The notes below the pieces were generated by a model. It did not search any database. It was not told the origin of the DNA and saw nothing but the letters and a program-made list of their open reading frames with translations. Both the position numbers and the translations under genes were made by a program. From assembly GCA_031276515.1 (NCBI GenBank), contig JAISMX010000082.1, forward strand, positions 1-36,431: DNA of 36,431 nucleotides, read 5' to 3'. The stretch comes from Eubacteriales Family XIII. Incertae Sedis bacterium. Lineage in GTDB: Bacteria > Bacillota > Clostridia > Peptostreptococcales > Anaerovoracaceae. This document shows, in pieces, positions 31,001 to 36,431 of this stretch. Numbering within the stretch: position 1 is the first letter of the stretch; each line of letters opens with the position of its first letter.

Positions 31001-34000
31001 AAGGTTTCGACCAACTCGTATTGGTTCGTGTTGGCCAAGTCCGTCACGCTTATGTTCAAAGAAGGAGCCGCTTCGACGTCCGCGTAATTCTTCAGCCTGT
31101 ACATATTGTAGGTGATCGATTTGAGCGTGTCCATGTCCGGGCTGAAGCCCTTGGGGGAAACCGCGTAGCCGATGGTCGCGCTCGCGTCAAGACGCGTGTC
31201 GCGGTAGTTGGCGTCGCTCAGGTTCCCCTTGAAGTCGCTCCAAACGAGCTTGTTGCTCGCCGCGTTGTCCTTTGTGATTTTGGTCACGGTGAAAGCATCG
31301 TGCCGATCCTGTATCGACGGGGGCTCCTTTTCCTTCGTCGCGACATAAAACTTTTGCTGTATGGGTATGACGTTCTGTTCGAAGCCGGTGTAATCCTTTC
31401 CATGGGAAACCAGCACCGTGTAGGTGTCTCCGTTGGCAAAGACGGAACTGGCGATGCCCAAGTCCTGTTCCGTGATCAGCGGACCGTCATCGGTATCCGC
31501 CAAGTCGTAGAGCCTTTGTTTTAACGTGCTCACATGGGACGCGGGATCCGTGTCCGTGAGCATCCCCGTCGCGATGGGCGTCGCGGAATCGCTGTTGACT
31601 TGGCCTTCGTAAACCTTGAAGATCAGCTGGTTCAGAGTGGTCATGTCGTAGTCCGCTTTTCCGTCGGTGCCATTTGAGTCGTCTTTTAATTTAAGACGGA
31701 AGTGGAGCGCTTGGCCGGCCTGTTGGGGGGCATCCGCGAAAAGGGCCGCGAGAGCTATCGTCGCGGGCGGCGTCCTGGCCACCACCGTGCCGATCACCAT
31801 CTTGGAATAGCCGTAGTTGTCGTGCAAATTCACGCTGCCTTCGACCGTGATGTAGTGATCCAGCTCCGTCACGAGAGCGTTGTTGGAGGACTTAAGCCAC
31901 TCGTACGTGTCGATCTTGACGGTATGAATTTTGCCGCTGCCATCGAGAATAATCTCATTCTTCAGAATTTCTCTGTTCGAGACCACGGTCCGGTTCAGGC
32001 TGTCCGTGATGGTTATGAAAAGGGAAGCATCCTTGTTGATTTCGGCGGCGTTGTTGCCCGGCGCTTCCGTGAGGATCAGATCGCCCACCAACTTTTCGTG
32101 CTGCGAACCCGTATCCTTGAAGGTGATGACGGGCAGGGGCTGCGCGTTGATCGTAAAGGGCCTGGAGAAGACGGTGGGCGTCACTTCCACGATCTTTTCG
32201 TTGTCGTTGAACAGGGCGACCGCGCGCACCACGTAGTGTTCGTTGCGCCTGATGGAGATTTCGTCCACGGGTACGGGTACGGCTTCGTCTCCGTTCGCCT
32301 CAATGACCTTGACGGGGGTCGTCTTGGCAGGGTCGGAGTCGAGGAAGACCTCATAGCGGTAGCCGACGATGCCGGCGTTCGGGTCGTCGAAGCCGCTCGC
32401 CTGGAAGGTGAATTTGCCGTCGCGGACGTTGATGAGCACGTTGACGTTGCCGTCCGGCACGGGGCCGGCGGTCGCGGCGCGCTTCAAGGTCGTCACCGAG
32501 AGCGGATCGCCGTAGACGGGAATCTTGGGGGTTCCGGGAACGACGACATCGATGATCTGCGCGATGTAAACGGTGTTCGGGGTTATATTATTGCTGAAGG
32601 TGACTGAGGTTCCTGGTTCGACGCCGTTGGTGCCGAAATCCAGAGCCTGCGTATCGTGTACGGTCTTTCCGTCCGCCTCGTAGAGCACCAAGGAGGCGAT
32701 GACGTTGCCGGCGTAGTCCTCTTTCTTGACATAGAAAGTCAGCGCCTCTTCGTCGACGATGCCCTTGCTGAGCGTCAGGCCGGCGTCGTCCGTGCGCACC
32801 ACTTTATAGATGAAGTCTTTGTTGAAGGTCGTGCCGTCGACGGTGTAGTCGGACGAGGCGGTGAGCAGGTACTGGGTCTGCGCTTCAAGACCGTCGAAAT
32901 CGAAGTTGGTATCGAACGTGCCTTGCGGTATGATCTCCGTCTTTACCACGACACCCGTGTTCATGTTCGTCAGGGTCAGCGTCACGTCGCTCGTGAGCAG
33001 GTTCTGCTCGTCGGTGATGGTGATCTTGCCCTTCGCGCTTGAGGTGTTGAATTCGAAATCGCTGAGTTTGAAGGTCGGCGCGAAAGATGTGTCGACGGAA
33101 GGTACGCTTCCGCCGCCGCCCGCGCCGCCTCCGCCGCCCGCGCCGCCGCCGCCGCCCGAACCGCCGGAACCGCCGCCGCCTCCGACGGTGGAACCCGTGC
33201 GGCCGGTCGTGCCGTCGCCGCCGTCCTGACCGGAGCCGCCGGATACGCCGGCCTGCCCGGCTTCGCCGGGTTCTCCGGGCTCGCCGGGTTGACCGGGCTC
33301 GCCGCTGCCGCCGGCCGCGCCCGCGGCGCCGGCCGCGCCCGCGCCTCCGGCAATGCCGTCTTCGCCGTCTATGGTGTTGAAGTCGGGGATTTTAAAGGTG
33401 GGCGGATTGAAGGCCAGCCAATTCACGTCAAAGCTTAGGTCTATGTTGTCGTCGGCGTTTACCACGAGTTGATCGAGATACATGCCGTTCGTTTCGACGT
33501 TGCCTATCACGCGGCGGCTCAGGTCCACGTTTACGCCGTCGGCGATCACCACGCATTCCGGAGCGACGGTGTGGATGGTTTCGCTTTCGTGCGCGAGTTT
33601 GATCACGTTGTCGTCAACGTAGCTGACTTCCACGTAGCCTTCGAATTCCCGCTCGTCTCCTCCGCCCATGCGCACGCGCAGGTCGGGCGCGGCGATCAGG
33701 AATTTTTCGCCGGGGAGTTTCGCTATGAAGCCGCTCATGGTGACGGGGTTGGCCAGGTGCTGTATGCTGTACGCGTTTCCCGTGTTTTCTATCAGCACTT
33801 CCGGCGTGATGTTGTAGTGGTTCACGAAGTTGGTGCCAAGGTCCGCGAGGTTCATCAGCACCGCGTTGTCCAGCGCTCCGAAGGAGCCGTCGGAATAATG
33901 TATGAAGCCGGGTTCGTCCAGGACGACTTTTTCTCCGTTGAGACCGGGGAAGGTGACGCCGCTTGGCGGTCTGCTGCGGAAGTCGACGCCACCGGCGAAG

Positions 34001-34185
34001 CGCAGCGGAATGCCGACCGTCTTTCCGTCCTCCGCGAGCGTGGTTTCGGCGGCGAGCACGAAGCCGTCTTTGGCGAAGACGGTCCGGCCGGTGTCGCCGC
34101 TCAGGCTGTGCAGGACAACAAAGGAGCCGCCCAGCATCACGCCGAGGGCCAGCGACAAAATGACGATCAAACTTACGTTTTTCAT
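28099..34185 (-). CDS. Giant membrane-anchored extracellular protein with collagen-like linker and many Fn3-like modules
   Basis: 2028 aa. MKNVSLIVILSLALGVMLGGSFVVLHSL N-terminal TM, strong GGAGG RBS. Collagen-like GEPGQPGEPGEPGEAGQAG.... Repeated Fn3-like ...FDFDGLEAQTQYLLTASSDY / TLDSLTANTTYWVKLYANF / MRFEGLNENETYTLRWYAV segments. Confidence 0.87.
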   Translation of the reverse strand: MKNVSLIVILSLALGVMLGGSFVVLHSLSGDTGRTVFAKDGFVLAAETTLAEDGKTVGIPLRFAGGVDFRSRPPSGVTFPGLNGEKVVLDEPGFIHYSDGSFGALDNAVLMNLADLGTNFVNHYNITPEVLIENTGNAYSIQHLANPVTMSGFIAKLPGEKFLIAAPDLRVRMGGGDEREFEGYVEVSYVDDNVIKLAHESETIHTVAPECVVIADGVNVDLSRRVIGNVETNGMYLDQLVVNADDNIDLSFDVNWLAFNPPTFKIPDFNTIDGEDGIAGGAGAAGAAGAAGGSGEPGQPGEPGEPGEAGQAGVSGGSGQDGGDGTTGRTGSTVGGGGGSGGSGGGGGAGGGGGAGGGGSVPSVDTSFAPTFKLSDFEFNTSSAKGKITITDEQNLLTSDVTLTLTNMNTGVVVKTEIIPQGTFDTNFDFDGLEAQTQYLLTASSDYTVDGTTFNKDFIYKVVRTDDAGLTLSKGIVDEEALTFYVKKEDYAGNVIASLVLYEADGKTVHDTQALDFGTNGVEPGTSVTFSNNITPNTVYIAQIIDVVVPGTPKIPVYGDPLSVTTLKRAATAGPVPDGNVNVLINVRDGKFTFQASGFDDPNAGIVGYRYEVFLDSDPAKTTPVKVIEANGDEAVPVPVDEISIRRNEHYVVRAVALFNDNEKIVEVTPTVFSRPFTINAQPLPVITFKDTGSQHEKLVGDLILTEAPGNNAAEINKDASLFITITDSLNRTVVSNREILKNEIILDGSGKIHTVKIDTYEWLKSSNNALVTELDHYITVEGSVNLHDNYGYSKMVIGTVVARTPPATIALAALFADAPQQAGQALHFRLKLKDDSNGTDGKADYDMTTLNQLIFKVYEGQVNSDSATPIATGMLTDTDPASHVSTLKQRLYDLADTDDGPLITEQDLGIASSVFANGDTYTVLVSHGKDYTGFEQNVIPIQQKFYVATKEKEPPSIQDRHDAFTVTKITKDNAASNKLVWSDFKGNLSDANYRDTRLDASATIGYAVSPKGFSPDMDTLKSITYNMYRLKNYADVEAAPSLNISVTDLANTNQYELVETFVFLPAQLNNISSRELPRLVVGFDDDPSQDKTTPKQEAKTSLFTAYLPTPAGAAAWRGEQYFFTYTAQLDLGSGVYPFPTGGPNADPDAVLHSRRLDAPKQEFKFEFYPWDIGGNGTNEIKYRAMDPDGALVAYDGADQWVKISRLGGGGDAYLTDLNGPADNVFKDGGIGVASSEGIYVAKVQSKPYALAAAATEEEVFRRYFDAPNSSFAWPTANINFNVTAEAAQNRFVIALNGFDAERLKRVAAVEVTAKLNNVVQPYEFILPVSSGTASLPYTMFEVSPGNNPVKAASSLDFKVKVHYDDGHGGFSLAPSTDHANQLFALQTSGETADASYLILNSGKQLLSVSSASQSLFFVNAPFDASAGSGTLSYQNWLTALAAAAGEGSQPFTVTSDGLKLGNGTVLNLKPLQGTSLNKPGGGGDTQTVNKPGLVPEVTLKEKKVGTNAALLTLSLENGNNLTGSQKIKVVVYSDKGTTQIAASPFFTGDAALDAAPQDLTVTLDSLTANTTYWVKLYANFNNGSGANEYPLYDPAYPGDTAAGHLYEIHTGGEVNIGGLDKESISFDPISYTNKAIKLSFPLSSTIGFDMYYSIKVKDGPYSIIDYHDIDAGPGVFNHNRLRAQKSGNFLPSYYMTPSANMNVRFLYTEGNRLFGVTGSEPEKDFWKPGTTYEVTAVASATGIPHDGLPRALADKPAGQVGQKTYEFTMPQLSMPNFTAAVTPEYIENHPVSHYALKVNTYDFDPHKVIVGSPRGVYKMRIFNSKGKDVTPDTGSGASVGKDSVYTVEDSVKTMRFEGLNENETYTLRWYAVTNLANAESVPDISDPSLESTAFLFDNPDYVIHEMTATTTDRRGIYIGKVAASQADVTGRVKLTFTDSVKLTDVKKIQYTVYQDGGNAVSYSAKVDFSGSPNFDEDPDGSGTYTFILPPQLTASGRYTIALSFYAENDTGQEIFLNQKASLEYNRG
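33105..33355 (-). repeat. Collagen-like G-X-Y / poly-Gly coding region
   Basis: Encodes GEDGIAGGAGAAGAAGAAGGSGEPGQPGEPGEPGEAGQAGVSGGSGQDGGDGTTGRTGSTVGGGGGSGGSGGGGGAGGGGG. Confidence 0.85.
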
Positions 34186-34265
34186 GGAAATTTCCTCCGG
34201 TATCGGCGCCGCGGCAATCCGGCGGGCATCCGACGATCCAACATGACTTGTGTGTTTTGCGGGGC

Positions 34266-34780
34266 CATGAGGGCAGGGGCAAGTTTAGGGGCAAGGGCAA
34301 GGGCGTGAGGGCAAGGGCGTGAGGGCAAGATCAAGGGCGTGAGGGCAAGGGCAAGGTCAAGAGCGTAGGGGCAAGGTCAAGGGCGTGAGGTCAAGGGCGT
34401 AAGGCAAGGTCTAAGGGCAAGTTCTTAAGGGCAAGTTCTAAGGTCAAGTTTAAGGTTTGAGTTCAAAGTCAAGTTTAAGGTCAAGAGCGGGTTCGCAGGG
34501 ACAAGTGCTTTCGGGTCAAACTTGTAAGGTCAAGTGATTTAGGGTCAAGTTCGTAGGGGCAAGGGCATAAGGGCCAGGTCAAGGGCAAGGGCTTTAAGGG
34601 CAAGTTCACAGGGGCAAGGGCATAAGGGCAAGGGCAAGGTCAAGGGCTTTAAGGGCAAGTTCACAGGGACAAGATCAAGTTCGTAGGGGCAAGGGCGTGA
34701 GGGCAAGGTCAAGGGCGTGAGGGCAAGGTCTAAGGTCAAGGTCGTAAGGGCAAGGTCAGGGCTTAAGGACAAGGACCGGG
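34266..34780. repeat. Degenerate purine-rich hexamer array (AAGGGC / AAGGTC / GTGAGGGC)
   Basis: About 500 bp of (GGGCAA/GGTCAA/GGGCGTGA)n on the + strand, between the lipoprotein gene and the 2028-aa gene. Confidence 0.9.
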
Positions 34781-34808
34781 GCCGAGGGCCGCGCGGGCCG
34801 GCAAAAAA

Positions 34809-35384
34809 TCAATCATAAGGCTCCTCCCAACCGGGATCGGACGAAAATCCGTCTTCCCAATCGGGCGGAGGCCCGTTTAACGATTCCAAACGCTCGATTT
34901 CACGCGTCAGGCGCAGGCGCTCTTCTCCGCACGCGGCGAGGTCTCTTTCCGTTTCCTCGGCCAGCAGGGCGTATTTGGCGCGCAGGTCTTCGGGTAATTC
35001 CGGCAGGGCTTCCATATCCCGTATCTCCTTCAATCGCGCCGTCAGCCTCTGTTCTTCTTCGAGGGCGGCTTCGAGGCTCTGCGCGTACCATCCGAGAGTC
35101 TCTTGCCGCTTTTCTTCTTCGGTGCGATTGTTTTCTTTGAAGTTTTCTTCTTCTTCGAGACGTTTCAGGGTTTCCTCGGAGAGGACCACTTCGTCCCAGT
35201 CTTTGAACGCTTCGTCCGACGAGCCGCCCGCGCCGCATCCCGCAAGCGGGACGATCGCCAATAGGATCAGGGCGAGGATCGCGGCCGGGACTCGGGTCGC
35301 GGCAGGGGCTCGGGTCGCGGCCGGGGCTCGGGTCGCGACAGGAACCGAGGCTCGGGTCAGCCGGAGCATGGCTTTTTCACTCAT
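34809..35384 (-). CDS. Glu-rich predicted lipoprotein
   Basis: Likely ATG at 35384 (MSEKAMLRLTRA...; the ORF track starts at a TTG at 35393). Lipobox ILLAIVPLAGC followed by an acidic coiled-coil-like region. Confidence 0.75.
   Translation of the reverse strand: MSEKAMLRLTRASVPVATRAPAATRAPAATRVPAAILALILLAIVPLAGCGAGGSSDEAFKDWDEVVLSEETLKRLEEEENFKENNRTEEEKRQETLGWYAQSLEAALEEEQRLTARLKEIRDMEALPELPEDLRAKYALLAEETERDLAACGEERLRLTREIERLESLNGPPPDWEDGFSSDPGWEEPYD
35284..35343 (-). repeat. 18-bp tandem repeats coding (ATRAPA)n in the lipoprotein signal region
   Basis: ggctcgggtcgcggc(a/c)gg repeated three times; encodes ATRAPAATRAPAATRVPA. Confidence 0.8.
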
Positions 35385-35716
35385 GTTTCGCAATATTCAA
35401 TCTTCTCGCGTATTGTCGCGCATTTTCGCTTGTTTTCGCGCCCGGGACACGGCAAGGCCGTTTTCGGGCTTTCTCCGCGTCTCGGAGATTTTCCGCATCT
35501 CGGGACGCTGAGATCTTTTTCGCATTTTGGGGGTTTTTCCGCGTCTCGGGGTACGGAGATCTTCTCCGCGTCTCGGGCGCCGGCCGGAAATATCCCTACA
35601 AAACAAAACACCCCCCCCCATCACGAGTCTGTTTCTCGTTGAAATTCAGGGGTTTCTGCGTTAAGTTTCATTTTATAAGTTTTGTTACATCCGCTTACAA
35701 TATGTAGTTTAAAAAT

Positions 35717-35745
35717 ACAATACCATAGTATTATAGGATTGTAAA
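35717..35745 (-). promoter_or_regulatory. Sigma-A-like promoter TTTACA-N17-TATTGT upstream of the lipoprotein gene and possibly the whole operon
   Basis: The minus strand reads TTTACAatcctataatactatggTATTGT inside the only AT-rich island of the region (about 35640-35790). Confidence 0.4.
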
Positions 35746-35989
35746 GCTTTTTTTTCGATTTTCGGTTGAATAAGTTTCGTTAAATTTTGGTTACATTATG
35801 GCAAGGTCGCGGCGGCGGCGCGGGCCGGCGCGACAGGCGCGGGCGGCGCACGGCGCGGTGACGCGAGACGCACGGCGCGCCGCATCGTGCCGCTTGAGGC
35901 ATCATATTGCAAGATGGGAAAACGCAAGCGGATACCGGCGATGTCGCGTGGATGATTTGCGAGGATTTGAGATTGCCGGAGGGCCATGA

Positions 35990-36025
35990 GAAAAGGCGGC
36001 GCGGATGTTTCGATTCGCGCCGCCT
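35990..36025 (-). terminator. Intrinsic terminator of the right-hand Rpn gene
   Basis: Stem AGGCGGCGCG (35994-36003) / CGCGCCGCCT (36016-36025), followed by TTTTCTC on the minus strand, just after the stop at 36042. Confidence 0.75.
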
Positions 36026-36041
36026 CGGACCTCGAACGCGT

Positions 36042-36431
36042 TCATTGAGGATTGCGGCTTTTCATGCTCTTTCGGAGTTCTTCTTCCGGTATGCCGGAGT
36101 ATTTGGCCGCGGTTTCCAATGGCAAGCCGTCGTCAAGCATTGCCATGGCCATTTCCAGCTTGCCCTCCAGCTTGCCCTCCAGCTTGCCCTCCAGCTTGCC
36201 CTCCAGCTTGCCCTCCAGCTTGCCTTTGCGCCTGCCGTCTCGCTTGCCTTTGCGTATGCCGCGCTGCTCGATTTCGTCGATCGCTCTTTCTATCGCGTAT
36301 GTCATTTCGGGCACCTCCTCCTTTTCAAACGCTTGTCTGATTTGTTTGATTTCGTCCGCCTTCAGCCTGTTTTTGGCCTTTTTCAGGATTACGTCGGATA
36401 TCCAGTCTTTCAGTTGCAGTTTCTCGTCCGC
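36042..36431 (-). CDS. Rpn/PD-(D/E)XK family protein, C-terminal part (truncated by right window edge)
   Basis: The reading frame stays open to the edge: ADEKLQLKDWISDVILKKAKNRLKADEIKQIRQAFEKEEVPEMTYAIERAIDEIEQRGIRKGKRDGRRKGKLEGKLEGK...MAMAMLDDGLPLETAAKYSGIPEEELRKSMKSRNPQ, the typical Rpn tail with (KLEG)n and a terminal helix. Confidence 0.8.
   Translation of the reverse strand, partial: ADEKLQLKDWISDVILKKAKNRLKADEIKQIRQAFEKEEVPEMTYAIERAIDEIEQRGIRKGKRDGRRKGKLEGKLEGKLEGKLEGKLEGKLEMAMAMLDDGLPLETAAKYSGIPEEELRKSMKSRNPQ
36156..36227 (-). repeat. Six tandem 12-bp repeats (CAGCTTGCCCTC) coding (KLEG)n
   Basis: Five exact units plus one final variant unit. Confidence 0.92.

Noticed and set aside
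34545-34772. 75-aa minus ORF (MSLSPDLALTTLTLDLALTPLTLP...)
   Set aside because: Produced by the hexamer array; pure repeat translation with no RBS.
34266-34780. CRISPR array interpretation of the repeat region
   Set aside because: No constant-length direct repeat separated by unique spacers; it is a continuous degenerate hexamer array, and there are no cas genes.
35798-36040. 63-aa ORFs on both strands and a possible riboswitch
   Set aside because: No start/RBS support and no match to riboswitch cores I know (c-di-GMP, cobalamin). The only clear structure is the terminator at 35990-36025.

Overview
The window is a GC-rich bacterial segment in which every convincing gene is on the minus strand. 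The central feature is a contiguous operon-like block at about 8.3-34.2 kb that encodes a divergent F-type rotary ATPase: c-like, fused b/delta-like, alpha, gamma, beta and epsilon-like subunits, in canonical order and mostly with ATGA or overlapping junctions. It is co-directional and interleaved with very large, membrane-anchored, probably extracellular proteins: 2028 aa and 711 aa upstream, 236 aa and 3686 aa downstream, plus a 209-aa multi-TM protein. The beta and alpha subunits keep catalytic motifs (P-loops, [20 protein letters not shown]). The c-like subunit, however, has Thr where the essential ion-binding Asp/Glu should be, and there is no recognisable a subunit. This suggests an ATP-driven rotary machine uncoupled from conventional H+/Na+ translocation and repurposed for a cell-surface function. 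It is conceptually similar to the F1-like/X0 ATPases of mycoplasmas, but in a different, SLH-protein-bearing organism. Flanking genes are an SLH-anchored subtilase, an SLH/InlB-like membrane protein, an HD-GYP protein, a Glu-rich lipoprotein, and two edge-truncated Rpn/PD-(D/E)XK family genes. Non-coding features include a roughly 500-bp purine-rich hexamer array in front of the operon, a dispersed palindromic intergenic repeat, predicted terminators and sigma-A-like promoters. All homology calls come from reading motifs by eye; no searches were run.
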